Translations under genes and position numbers: made by a program
Assembly (NCBI GenBank): GCA_023404715.1
Contig: JAEYAR010000108.1
Location: 1-64,000, forward strand
Reading direction: 5' to 3'
DNA length: 64,000 nt
From: Bacillota bacterium
GTDB taxonomy: Bacteria > Bacillota > Clostridia > Christensenellales > Aristaeellaceae
Notes under the pieces: model-generated
Told to the model about the DNA's origin: nothing
Seen by the model: the letters and a program-made list of their open reading frames with translations, nothing else
Databases searched by the model: none
Shown: positions 52,249 to 60,704 of the stretch, one piece after another
Position numbering within the stretch: position 1 is the stretch's first letter
Layout: the number at the start of each line of letters is the position of its first letter

Positions 52249-53598
52249 ATGAAAAAGTGTATCTCGCTGCTTCTCGCGTGTGTTCTGTGCCTCTCTATGA
52301 CGAGCATGAGCTTGGCCGAGGACAAGATCTTTAAAGGGCACACCATCGTCTTTACGACATGGGGCGACAGCGCCGAGCAGGCCGCAACCCAGGCCATCTG
52401 CGACAAATTCTCCGAGGATACGGGTTGCAAGGTCAACCTGATCTGCATCAATGAGAACTACGACACGAAGGTGACGGCGATGATCGCCGCGGGCGAAACG
52501 ATCGACCTGGCGCAGATGGAGTCCGGCACAATCGGCTATAAGCTGGTGGAAGAGGGCCGGTTCGCCACGCTGGATTCGTTTGTAGAGGCATCCGGCTACG
52601 ACATGAGCGATTATGTCGGCGCGAGCTGCTACTACGACGATGGCGGCAACCTGATCGCCTATAGCGGCTGCATCGAGCTGATGACCATGTTCTACAGCCG
52701 CGACGTGTTCGACGAGGCCGGGCTGCCGTATCCGCCGTCCGATCCGGCGCAGGCGTGGACCTGGGACGAGTTCGTCGAGGTGGCGATGAAGCTGACGCTG
52801 GATGCGAACGGCAAAACCCCGTACGACGAGGGCTTTGATCCGGAGAACATCGTCCGCTACGGCGTCAACATGAGCTTCTGGTGGCCGATCTGGGGCTCCT
52901 TTATCCTCTCGAACGGCGGCGATTTGGTCGATGCGCAGGGCAACTTCGTAATGAACCAGCCTGCGAGCGTAGAGGCCCTGCAAAAGCTGGCCGATATGGC
53001 GCTGGTCAACCATTGCATGCCGACGCCTACGGCGCGCGAGGGCATGCCGGGCACCGACGTGGCGCTGCTGACGGGCGCGTATGCGATGGTTATCGACGGC
53101 CAGTGGCTGGCGCTGACGCTCGCCGATACGGGCGTAAACTTCGGCATGGCGAGCCTGCCGAAGATGGGCGAAGAGGTCGTCTCCGTTTGTACCAACGGCA
53201 TGATGGTCATCATGGAGGACAGCAAAGAGAAGGAGGCGGCTTGGGCGCTGCTGCAGTACATTCAGGACCCGGGCAAGGAAATCACCCTCTTCAAGAATGG
53301 CAACCGCATGCCCTCTGAGCGCAAGTGGCTGACCGACAAGGTATACCTCGACCAGTGGGCCGAAGCGGGCAATCCCGCGCGTCCGGAGGGCTACGACGGC
53401 ATCATCAAGATGCTGCTGAACAACTCCGTAGCGCCGTTCACCGGCACGATCAAAAACTTCAGCGACATGATCGACGTGGTGAACAAGGAAATCGACGAGA
53501 TCGTCTACGGCAATAAGACGGCGCAGGAAGGAATGGATTCCGCCGCCGAACAGATCAAGACCGCGGGCATCGAGCTCGCCCTGCGCTCCGCTAAGTAA
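52249..53598 (+). CDS. extracellular solute-binding protein, family 1
   Basis: A 449-residue sugar-binding protein (IVFTTWGDSAEQAATQAICD, later PAQAWTWDEFVEVAMKL and IQDPGKEITLFKNGNRMPS), typical of the MalE/UgpB-like partners of CUT1 permeases. The signal peptide probably ends SLA before EDKIF; a lipobox-like LLAC occurs at residues 8-11 but leaves a very short hydrophobic core. It heads an importer operon with two permeases. RBS AAAGGAGAG. A T-less hairpin follows the gene. Confidence 0.92.
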   Translation: MKKCISLLLACVLCLSMTSMSLAEDKIFKGHTIVFTTWGDSAEQAATQAICDKFSEDTGCKVNLICINENYDTKVTAMIAAGETIDLAQMESGTIGYKLVEEGRFATLDSFVEASGYDMSDYVGASCYYDDGGNLIAYSGCIELMTMFYSRDVFDEAGLPYPPSDPAQAWTWDEFVEVAMKLTLDANGKTPYDEGFDPENIVRYGVNMSFWWPIWGSFILSNGGDLVDAQGNFVMNQPASVEALQKLADMALVNHCMPTPTAREGMPGTDVALLTGAYAMVIDGQWLALTLADTGVNFGMASLPKMGEEVVSVCTNGMMVIMEDSKEKEAAWALLQYIQDPGKEITLFKNGNRMPSERKWLTDKVYLDQWAEAGNPARPEGYDGIIKMLLNNSVAPFTGTIKNFSDMIDVVNKEIDEIVYGNKTAQEGMDSAAEQIKTAGIELALRSAK

Positions 53599-53626
53599 TC
53601 TATACGATTTCTGTCCGAAAAGCTCG

Positions 53627-53654
53627 GGCGGGGGTGCGGCATCGCACCCCCGCC
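53627..53654 (+). other. T-less GC-rich hairpin between binding-protein and permease genes
   Basis: GGCGGGGGTGCG and CGCACCCCCGCC form a perfect 12-bp stem with a 4-nt loop, 29 bp after the binding-protein stop codon. There is no T run. It is likely to protect the 5' message from decay so that binding protein exceeds permease. Confidence 0.65.
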
Positions 53655-53690
53655 GCGTGACAGCAGGAGAATGCGGGAAGGGGTTTTGGC

Positions 53691-54608
53691 ATGATCGCAA
53701 CGCATAAGGCCTTGCAGAGGAGAAATTTTCACCGCAGCGAGACCCTTACGGGATGGATGTTCGCGCTGCCCGCTATTTTGGGTTTTCTCATCCTGACGCT
53801 TATTCCGATGGTCGTCTCGCTGTTTCTCAGCATGACGGATTACAGCGCGTTCAAGTCAGAGGTGCAGTTCATCGGCCTTCAAAACTACAGGACCTTGTTT
53901 GGCAGCACGGAGCTGTATTTCTCCGGCTCATTGCGGGCGACGGTATACTATACCGTGCTCAACGTGCCGGCATCGCTGCTGGTGGCGTTCCTCATCGCCC
54001 TGGCGCTGAACACGAATATACGCGGACGGGGGATTTTCCGTTCGATCTTTTATCTGCCCAGCATCGTCCCCGTGGTGGCCAGCTGTGTGGTGTGGATGTG
54101 GCTGCTCAACCAGCAATACGGCCTATTGACCGCGCTGGTCAAACAGCTGGGGTTTGGCACGCCGGGCTGGCTGTGGGACAAGAAGACGGTCATCCCGACC
54201 ATCGTGATGACCGGCCTTTGGAATACGGGCAATACGATGGTTATCTTCCTGGCGGGCCTGCAGGGCATACCCCAGGTGTATTACGAAGCGCTGAGCGTGG
54301 ACGGCGGAAACGCCTGGCACAAGCTACGCCACATCACCCTCCCCATGTTGACGCCCACCATCTTCTTTAACGGCATCATGGCGGTCATTAATTCGCTACA
54401 GGTCTTCACACAGGGCTATATCATGACGAAGGGCGGCCCGAGCGACAGCTCGTTGTTTTACGTGCTGTACCTGTACAGGCAGGCCTTTGAAAAGGCGAAC
54501 ATGGGCTATGCCTGCGCGCTGGCCTGGTTCTTGTTCGTCATCATCATGATCCTCACGGCGATCATCATGAAGTCCCAGCATAAATGGGTTTATTACGGGG
54601 GGGACTGA
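53691..54608 (+). CDS. CUT1 ABC transporter permease, MalF/UgpA type
   Basis: A 305-residue permease with about six membrane helices (GWMFALPAILGFLILTLIP at the start) and an EAA loop YEALSVDGGNAWHKLRHITLP. It differs from the LplB group and is paired with the binding protein at 52249 and the permease that follows. No ATPase gene is adjacent. Confidence 0.92.
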   Translation: MIATHKALQRRNFHRSETLTGWMFALPAILGFLILTLIPMVVSLFLSMTDYSAFKSEVQFIGLQNYRTLFGSTELYFSGSLRATVYYTVLNVPASLLVAFLIALALNTNIRGRGIFRSIFYLPSIVPVVASCVVWMWLLNQQYGLLTALVKQLGFGTPGWLWDKKTVIPTIVMTGLWNTGNTMVIFLAGLQGIPQVYYEALSVDGGNAWHKLRHITLPMLTPTIFFNGIMAVINSLQVFTQGYIMTKGGPSDSSLFYVLYLYRQAFEKANMGYACALAWFLFVIIMILTAIIMKSQHKWVYYGGD

Positions 54609-54610
54609 GC

Positions 54611-55447
54611 ATGAAAAAGATACGTCATATGACCGGCTACGCGCTTTTGTATGCCGCGTTGATCGCGTTTGGCTTTGTGGCGGTTTTGCCTTTCGTATGG
54701 ATGGTGCGTTCCTCCTTTATGGAGATCAAGCAGATCTTTACCATGCCGCCGGAGTGGATCCCCAATCCTTTTACGACGCTAAACTACGTGGATGTCTTCA
54801 CCAAGACGGATATCCCTAAGTATTTCGGCAACACCGTATACGTGGTGTTTTTCAACCTGTTGGGCGTGCTGCTCACCTCGAGCATGGCGGCCTACGCCTT
54901 TTCGCGCGTGCGCTGGAAGGGACGCGACCTGATCTTTACGGTGCTGCTCAGCGCGATGATGCTGCCCAGCGCCGTGACGCTGATCCCGGTCTACATTGGG
55001 TGGAGCCGTCTGGGTATGGTCGACACCTATACGCCGCTGATCCTGCCCGCCTTCCTGGGCGGCGGCGCGTACAACATCTTTTTGATGCGTCAGTTCTTTT
55101 TGACGATCCCGCGCGAGCTGGACGAGGCTGCGTTTGTGGATGGCGCGTCGCGCTTTCGCATCTATTGGAATATCGACATCCCGCTGGCGAAGTCTTCGAT
55201 GATCGTGGTAGGCCTGTTTTGTTTCATGGCCAAGTGGAACGACTTCTTCGATCCGCTGATCTATCTGAACACCATGAGCAAATTCACCGTCGCCGTGGGC
55301 CTGCAAAGCCTGGTGGGCAAGTATACGTCCAAGTGGAATCTGGTCATGACGGCGTCGGTGTTCGTCACAATGCCCTGCGTGCTCGTCTTCCTGTTTGGGC
55401 AAAAGCACATCATGGGCGGGATTGCGCTGACGGGCATCAAGGGGTAA
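54611..55447 (+). CDS. CUT1 ABC transporter permease, MalG/UgpE type
   Basis: A 278-residue permease, 2 bp after its partner gene. The EAA loop is DEAAFVDGASRFRIYWNIDIP and the C-terminal end is GQKHIMGGIALTGIKG, typical for this group. The ATG at 54611 is preferred; an upstream in-frame ATG lies inside the preceding gene. Confidence 0.92.
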   Translation: MKKIRHMTGYALLYAALIAFGFVAVLPFVWMVRSSFMEIKQIFTMPPEWIPNPFTTLNYVDVFTKTDIPKYFGNTVYVVFFNLLGVLLTSSMAAYAFSRVRWKGRDLIFTVLLSAMMLPSAVTLIPVYIGWSRLGMVDTYTPLILPAFLGGGAYNIFLMRQFFLTIPRELDEAAFVDGASRFRIYWNIDIPLAKSSMIVVGLFCFMAKWNDFFDPLIYLNTMSKFTVAVGLQSLVGKYTSKWNLVMTASVFVTMPCVLVFLFGQKHIMGGIALTGIKG

Positions 55448-55450
55448 TGC

Positions 55451-55477
55451 AAAAAAGAGCCGTCAGGCTCTTTTTTT
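55451..55477 (+). terminator. intrinsic terminator, first copy of a duplicated element
   Basis: GAGCC-GTCA-GGCTC is flanked by six As and seven Ts, so it can work in both directions. A 26-bp identical copy lies at 55661-55686, exactly 210 bp downstream. Confidence 0.9.
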
Positions 55478-55660
55478 GGCCGTCGACTTGGTAGACGGCC
55501 TCGTTCAAAATGATGGATCATTTTGAACGAAGTATACGGGTGATGTTTTCCTCCGCAAATGCTGCGCATTTGACTACGGAAAACGCCCCGCCCGACCGGC
55601 AGAGCCGGTCGATACGATTACAGTCTTGCAGACGGCTCGGGGTTTGCGAACAGTCTGCGT
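55478..55660. repeat. cluster of palindromes between two identical terminators
   Basis: Five inverted repeats follow each other: GGCCGTC/GACGGCC (55478-55500), a perfect 13-bp pair TCGTTCAAAATGA/TCATTTTGAACGA (55501-55530), a two-tier stem GTTTTCC...GGAAAAC around CAAATGC/GCATTTG (55545-55584), CGACCGGC/GCCGGTCG (55593-55611) and GCAGAC/GTCTGC (55628-55658). The block lies between the end of the importer operon and the convergent glgA gene and has no ORF of note. Confidence 0.7.
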
Positions 55661-55686
55661 AAAAAAGAGCCGTCAGGCTCTTTTTT
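55661..55686. terminator. intrinsic terminator, second copy
   Basis: It is identical over 26 bp to the terminator at 55451-55476. Because A and T runs flank the stem it can also stop leftward transcription from the glg genes, whose last stop codon is 16 bp away. Confidence 0.85.
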
Positions 55687-55701
55687 GCTGTCTTCGAAGG
55701 G

Positions 55702-57600
55702 TTATTCGGCGGGCGTTTCCTCCGCCTGGACGGCTTTTTTGCGCGGGCCGCGCTTCTTCGGGGCGGGTTTGGCCTCGGGCGCGGGCGCTTCCTCGGAGAT
55801 CGGGGAGGCTTCCACCGAGGCGGGCGTCTCTTTCGCCTGGACGGCCTTCTTGCGCGGAGCGCGCTTTTTCGGGGCGGCTTCGGTAGCGGGCGCGGGCTCA
55901 GCCCCGTCGGGTTTTGCCTCGGCTGCGGGGGCAGCCTGCGCTTCCACGGCCTTCTTGCGCGAGCTGCGCTTTTTCGGGGCGGGCTTGGCTTCGGGCGCGG
56001 CCGCTTCCTCGGGGATTGGGGAGACTTCCACTGCGGCGGGCGCTTCCTCCGCCTGGACGGCCCTCTTGCGCGGGGCGCGCTTTTTAGGCGTCTCTTCAGT
56101 CTCGACGGTTTCTGCCGAAGGAGCGGTTTCGGCCTTGACATCGGGCATCTGCTGCATGAGCGGCGGCGTCGTGAGCTTTTCGTACATCGCCGCGTACTCG
56201 CCGGCGGAACGGCTCCAGCTGTAATCGCCCGTCATGCCGCGTACGATGAGATTATACCAGACGTCTCGGTTGTTATGATAGCAATCGACCGCGCGGCGCA
56301 CGGTATAGAGCATGTCATGCGCGTTATAGTTGAAGAACGTGAAGCCGTTCCCCTCGCCGGTGGCCTCGTTATAACTGAGCACGGTGTCGCGTAGGCCGCC
56401 CGTCTCGCGCACGACCGGCACCGTGCCGTAGCGCAGGGAGATCATCTGGGAAAGGCCGCAGGGCTCGAAGAGAGAAGGCATCAGGAACATGTCCGAGCCC
56501 GCATAGATGCGATGCGCGAGCTGGTGGTTCATCTGGAAGCGCGCGGCGATGCGGCCCGGATAGGCGGTCTCCGCCCACTGGAACAGGTCGGTGTATTTGG
56601 CGTCGCCCATGCCCAGCACGACGAGCTGTATGCCCGTATCCATCAGCTCGCGGATGACGCGCTCGACGAGGTCGAGCCCCTTCTGGTGGGAGAGGCGCGT
56701 CACCATGCCGACGACCGGCGTGAACGCCTCTACGTTTAGGCCAAGCTCGCGCTGCAGGCTCGCTTTACAATATTCCTTGCCGCCCAGCGAGAATGCGCCG
56801 TAGTTGGCGTAGATCATCGGATCCTTCTCCGGGTCATAATCGTCCACATCGATGCCGTTGAGGATGCCCATGAGCTGACTGCGGCGCGCGCGCAGCAGGC
56901 CCTCAAGGCGCTCGCCGTAGTAAGCGGTCTGAATCTCCTCGGCATAGCTGGGGCTGACCGTGGTGATCTCGTCCGCATATACGAGGCCCGCCTTCAGATA
57001 GTTTGCGCAGCCGTAGCACTCCAGCTTATCGGCGGTGAAGAGGCTGTCGCCCAGGCCGAGCGTATCCTGCACGTCCTTGATGCCGAAGACGCCCTGATAT
57101 TGCAAGTTGTGAATCGTGAACGCCGTCTTCATCTGGCTGTAGAAGGGGAAATGGCGGTATTGGATGTTGAGCAGCGCGGGGATCATGCCCGTTTGCCAAT
57201 CGTGACAGTGGAGAACGTCCGGCTGGAAGCCAAGATTCGGCAGAGCGTCGATAACCGCGCGGCAAAAATAGCCGTAGCGCTCGTACTCGTCGCCCCCCAT
57301 GCCGTAGATGTAAGAGCGGCCGAAGTAATAGGGATTGTCTACAAAATAAAAGGTCACGCCCTGATATTCAAGGGACTTGACGGTGCAGGGCTGATGGCGC
57401 CAGCATAGCTGCACCTCAAACGCGCATTCCTCCTTCATCTGGCTTTGCCACTGATCGGAGATCGCGCTGTAGAGCGGCAGGATGACGCGCACGTCCACGC
57501 CTTTCGCCTTCAGCACGGGGGGCAACGCGCCCGCCACGTCGGCGAGGCCGCCCGTTTTGACAAAGGGTACGCATTCGGAAGCCGCAAAAAGAACTTTCAT
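55702..57600 (-). CDS. glgA: glycogen synthase with a basic, repetitive C-terminal tail
   Basis: A 632-residue protein. The first 486 residues are a complete ADP-glucose-dependent starch/glycogen synthase (GT5): KTGGLADV for ADP-glucose binding near the start and FEPCGLSQMISLRYG in the C-terminal domain. The last 146 residues are an extra, low-complexity tail rich in Lys, Arg, Ala, Pro and Glu. It holds four copies of a KKRxxRKxAV unit (PKKRAPRKRAVQAEE, PKKRSSRKKAVEAQ, PKKRAPRKKAVQAKE, PKKRGPRKKAVQAEE) separated by acidic Ala/Pro spacers, like a histone H1 tail. Normal GlgA is about 480 residues. Start 57600 has AAGGAGGAG upstream. Confidence 0.95.
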   Translation of the reverse strand: MKVLFAASECVPFVKTGGLADVAGALPPVLKAKGVDVRVILPLYSAISDQWQSQMKEECAFEVQLCWRHQPCTVKSLEYQGVTFYFVDNPYYFGRSYIYGMGGDEYERYGYFCRAVIDALPNLGFQPDVLHCHDWQTGMIPALLNIQYRHFPFYSQMKTAFTIHNLQYQGVFGIKDVQDTLGLGDSLFTADKLECYGCANYLKAGLVYADEITTVSPSYAEEIQTAYYGERLEGLLRARRSQLMGILNGIDVDDYDPEKDPMIYANYGAFSLGGKEYCKASLQRELGLNVEAFTPVVGMVTRLSHQKGLDLVERVIRELMDTGIQLVVLGMGDAKYTDLFQWAETAYPGRIAARFQMNHQLAHRIYAGSDMFLMPSLFEPCGLSQMISLRYGTVPVVRETGGLRDTVLSYNEATGEGNGFTFFNYNAHDMLYTVRRAVDCYHNNRDVWYNLIVRGMTGDYSWSRSAGEYAAMYEKLTTPPLMQQMPDVKAETAPSAETVETEETPKKRAPRKRAVQAEEAPAAVEVSPIPEEAAAPEAKPAPKKRSSRKKAVEAQAAPAAEAKPDGAEPAPATEAAPKKRAPRKKAVQAKETPASVEASPISEEAPAPEAKPAPKKRGPRKKAVQAEETPAE

Positions 57601-57703
57601 ATTTTTGAGTTCTCCTCCTTTTTGAGTGGTATATGTAAGCGGCCTGCACGGCCGAATATCGTTTGATTCTACCCGGCATGCCTGTATTCCTCTTTTTGGG
57701 TAC

Positions 57704-57730
57704 AAAAAGGGAGGCTGGCAGCAGCCCCCC
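57704..57730 (-). terminator. intrinsic terminator between glgD and glgA
   Basis: On the minus strand GGGGGGCTG and CAGCCTCCC (one G-T pair) with a 4-nt loop are followed by five Ts. It follows glgD, so glgA is partly uncoupled; a TAGAAT-like -10 at 57665-57670 could drive glgA, but no good -35 is seen. Confidence 0.7.
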
Positions 57731-57737
57731 CGAGCGT

Positions 57738-58862
57738 TTAGATGACGACGTCCTTCGCGATGACGATAGGATAGGCTTCGGGGCCGATGAGGCGGCCGTT
57801 ACGGCGGATGATCGCCTGCTTATCCAGAATGCAATGGTCGATCTCGGCGCCTTCCTGAATTTGGGCATCCTGCATGATGACGCAATTGCGCACCGTCGCG
57901 CCCTTGGCGACGCGTACGCCGCGGAAGAGCACGGAGTTGATGACCGTTCCCTCGACGATACTGCCGTTGGCGATCAGGGAGCCCTGGATGTCCGGCTCGC
58001 CGATGTAGCGGGCGGGCATGTCGTCGCGCACCTTGGTGTACACCGGTCGCTTGAAGAGCTCGTTGCGCACTTTGGTGTCGAGGATGTCCATGTTAAAGCC
58101 GAAGTAGCTCTGCACGCTGTCGAGGCGCCAGGCGCGGTCTTTGTACTCGTAACCGCAGACCTTCATGGTGCCCTCGTTGACGAGGCGCTGAATGATATCG
58201 CGGCCAAAGTCGTGCAGGCCGTTCGCGGCGCCCTGCTCTACCAGATAGCGCAATGTTTCGCGCTTGAGCAGGTAGACCTCGAGCGAAGCGCAGTCGCGGC
58301 TGGGCTCGGTCGGATCGATCTCGATGCCCGTGATGCGGCCGGCGTCGTCGGTGGTGAAGAACGCGTTTTCGTCGCCGCCGGCGCATTTCTTCATGGAGGG
58401 ATCCTTCGTGTACATGATCGTGATGTCCGCGCCGCTTTCGACGTGCTGGCGCAGCATGTCGCTAAAGTCCGCGTTGTAGATCGTATGGCTGTTGGTGAGG
58501 ATCAGGTATTCCTGGCGGGAACGGCGCAGGTAACCCGTATTGCTCTTGAGCGCGTCGAGCAGGCCCGTATAGACGCCCACGTTTTCGCGCGTGAGGAACG
58601 GCGGCAGGATGACCAGGCCCTGGTTTTTGCCGTGCAGGTCCCACTCCTTGCCCGAGCCGAGATGATCCATGAGGCTATGATAATTCTTCTGCGTGATGAC
58701 GCCTACGTTGCGTACGCCCGAATTCACCAGGCTGGACATCAAAAAGTCGATGACGCGGTAGCGGCCTGCGACAGGCAGGGCGGCTACGGCGCGCACGAGC
58801 GTCAGCTCGCGCAGGCGAATGTCGTTTTCGCCGGTATAGATGAGACCCATTACGTCTTTCAT
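57738..58862 (-). CDS. glgD: GlgD subunit of glucose-1-phosphate adenylyltransferase
   Basis: A 374-residue protein of the GlgC family. The nucleotide-binding motif GGxGxRL seen in GlgC is replaced by YTGENDIRLREL, as is typical of the GlgD subunit, which supports rather than catalyses ADP-glucose formation. The left-handed beta-helix repeats at the C-terminus are present (NGSIVEGTVINSVLFRGV). It lies 12 bp after glgC in the same operon. Confidence 0.95.
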   Translation of the reverse strand: MKDVMGLIYTGENDIRLRELTLVRAVAALPVAGRYRVIDFLMSSLVNSGVRNVGVITQKNYHSLMDHLGSGKEWDLHGKNQGLVILPPFLTRENVGVYTGLLDALKSNTGYLRRSRQEYLILTNSHTIYNADFSDMLRQHVESGADITIMYTKDPSMKKCAGGDENAFFTTDDAGRITGIEIDPTEPSRDCASLEVYLLKRETLRYLVEQGAANGLHDFGRDIIQRLVNEGTMKVCGYEYKDRAWRLDSVQSYFGFNMDILDTKVRNELFKRPVYTKVRDDMPARYIGEPDIQGSLIANGSIVEGTVINSVLFRGVRVAKGATVRNCVIMQDAQIQEGAEIDHCILDKQAIIRRNGRLIGPEAYPIVIAKDVVI

Positions 58863-58874
58863 GTGCTCGCCTCC

Positions 58875-60062
58875 TTACGCCTTTTTCTGCTGCGCTGCGT
58901 CGATCTGCTCGCCCGCCTTGACGACCGTGCCTGCGCTGAGGGTAGCGCCCGGGCCGACGACGGCGATGTTGCCGGTCTCCTCGCCTACGATGCATCCCGG
59001 GCCGATGTGGGCCCCCTCGGCGACGATGGCGCGGCGTACGATGGCGCCGCGGTCGATGACCGCATGCGGCATGACGACGGAATCCGTGACCTGCGCGCCG
59101 GCGTCGACCTTGACGCCCGCGAACATGACGCTGCCGCTGACCTCGCCGACCAGCTCGCAGCCCTCGGTGATCAGGGAGTTTTGTATTTTGGCGCCTGGCG
59201 CGGCGTAATGCGGAGGCATGCCGGGGTTACGGGCGTAGATGCGCCATTTCTTGTCGTACAGGTCGATGGGCATGGGCTGACGCAGGAGATCCATGTTGGC
59301 CTCCCACAGGCTTTCGATGGTGCCCACGTCCTTCCAATAGCCGTCGAACGTATAGGCAAGCAGGCGCTGGTCGTCGCGCAGCATGTTGGGAATGATGTTT
59401 TTGCCAAAATCGTTGGAGGACTTGGGATCCGCTTCGTCCTCGGTGAGGTATTGGTAGAGCTTTTTCCAGCTGAAGATGTAGACGCCCATCGAGGCTTTGT
59501 TGGACTTGGGGGTCTTGGGCTTCTCTTCAAATTCGACGATACGCCCGTCCTCATCCGTATTCATGATGCCAAAGCGGCTGGCCTCGGCCCACGGCACCTC
59601 GCGCACCGCGATGGTGCAATCGGCCTCGTGCTTGATGTGGGCCATGAGCATGGCGTTATAGTCCATCTTGTAGATATGGTCGCCCGAAAGAATCAGGACG
59701 TAATCGGGGTCGAATTGCTGGATAAACCCGATGTTCTGATAGATCGCGTTGGCCGTGCCGCGATACCATTCGCCGCTCTTTCCCTTGACGTAGGGCGGCA
59801 ATACGTAAACGCCGCCGTTTGTGAGATCCAGATCCCAGGGCGAACCCGAGCCGATGTAGGCGTTCAGCTCGAGCGGCTGATACTGCGTCAAAACGCCGAC
59901 GACGTCGATGCCCGAGTTGGAGCAGTTGGATAGGGGAAAGTCGATGATGCGGTACTTACCGCCGTAGGGGACCGCCGGCTTGGCCATGTTCTTGGTCAAG
60001 ATGCCCAGACGGCTGCCCTGGCCGCCCGCCAACAGCATGGCCACGCATTGCTTTTTCCTCAT
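58875..60062 (-). CDS. glgC: glucose-1-phosphate adenylyltransferase catalytic subunit
   Basis: A 395-residue enzyme that makes ADP-glucose from glucose-1-phosphate and ATP for glycogen synthesis. The active-site loop AGGQGSRLGILT, the sugar-binding FEEKPKTPKSN and the substrate motif SGDHIYKMDYN are intact, and the C-terminal beta-helix is complete. It is the first gene of glgC-glgD-glgA, with a promoter at 60272-60300 and a leader of about 200 nt. Confidence 0.97.
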   Translation of the reverse strand: MRKKQCVAMLLAGGQGSRLGILTKNMAKPAVPYGGKYRIIDFPLSNCSNSGIDVVGVLTQYQPLELNAYIGSGSPWDLDLTNGGVYVLPPYVKGKSGEWYRGTANAIYQNIGFIQQFDPDYVLILSGDHIYKMDYNAMLMAHIKHEADCTIAVREVPWAEASRFGIMNTDEDGRIVEFEEKPKTPKSNKASMGVYIFSWKKLYQYLTEDEADPKSSNDFGKNIIPNMLRDDQRLLAYTFDGYWKDVGTIESLWEANMDLLRQPMPIDLYDKKWRIYARNPGMPPHYAAPGAKIQNSLITEGCELVGEVSGSVMFAGVKVDAGAQVTDSVVMPHAVIDRGAIVRRAIVAEGAHIGPGCIVGEETGNIAVVGPGATLSAGTVVKAGEQIDAAQQKKA

Positions 60063-60271
60063 GGTGTTTCACTCTCCCGGAAAAAAAGTAGGGTTTTGGG
60101 GTATGACGGTTGGAAGGCTTGGACACGGCCCGACCGGGCCGCGCGAACGGGTCATGAGGGACGGACAGCTCATCTCTGCTTGCGCAAGTGCGCTGCCTTT
60201 TCCTCAGGCAAAATGCTTTCGTTCAGTTCAACGGCCTCCTAAGCCTGCACAACGGCTAGTTGCACAGTTAA

Positions 60272-60300
60272 ATTATAGCATGACTGCGCGCTGCATGCCA
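60272..60300 (-). promoter_or_regulatory. promoter of the glg operon
   Basis: On the minus strand TGGCAT and TATAAT are 17 bp apart with an extended TGC before the -10. The 200-nt leader (60265-60063) contains GCGCACTTGCGC and CGGCCCGGTCGGGCCG stems but no riboswitch class I can recognise. Confidence 0.75.
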
Positions 60301-60650
60301 CAGAAACCTTGCCACATCTGTGTCAAAATTGAGCAAAACGATAGAAAAAGATGTTTGAATTTGTCCCTCTGGGCGAAAAACGTCCCGCGTGCCCTTGCCA
60401 AATGCGCCGTACATGGCTTCGCCCAAAGTGGACGGATGCGCCGGCGCCTAAGGCAGCAACGAAGGTCAGGAAAGATCAGCAAAAGACGTGGAAAGAAAAA
60501 AACGGCGTTTTTGCGAAAAATGCAGGATTCCTGCATAGTCGCCCGCCGATAAATGCACTTTAGCGCGAGGCGCCTGGGGTAAAAATGCGCAAATTGGGGT
60601 TTTTGCAGGATCGGTCTAAGAATCATTTTTGACGACATACGTACAAAAGA
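60301..60650. other. intergenic region with a palindromic site
   Basis: No credible gene is seen in this 350-bp stretch between the glg promoter and the next promoter. It contains one clear element, the 17-bp inverted repeat ATGCAGGA-T-TCCTGCAT (60520-60536), which looks like an operator, and some A-rich runs around 60490-60520. Confidence 0.45.
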
Positions 60651-60652
60651 CG

Positions 60653-60680
60653 TGGACTTTCCGGTCAAAAGTGCTATAAT
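60653..60680 (+). promoter_or_regulatory. promoter of the small membrane protein gene
   Basis: TGGACT and TATAAT are 16 bp apart, with an extended TGC before the -10, ending 24 bp before the start codon. Confidence 0.65.
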
Positions 60681-60704
60681 AGGGGTGCAAGGAGAGGGAA
60701 ATGC

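Noticed and set aside
52249..52281. Lipobox LLAC at residues 8-11 of the binding protein at 52249
   Set aside because: The hydrophobic core before the cysteine would be only about seven residues; the SLA site further on fits a normal signal peptide better, though it is not excluded.
55702..56142. Repeated DNA near the glgA end as a possible mobile or satellite element
   Set aside because: The repeats keep the reading frame of GlgA and encode the KKRxxRKxAV units, so they are coding repeats.
57663..59933. Open frame of 756 codons on the plus strand
   Set aside because: It lies opposite glgD and glgC, which have clear catalytic or structural motifs; the translated protein shows no recognisable domain.
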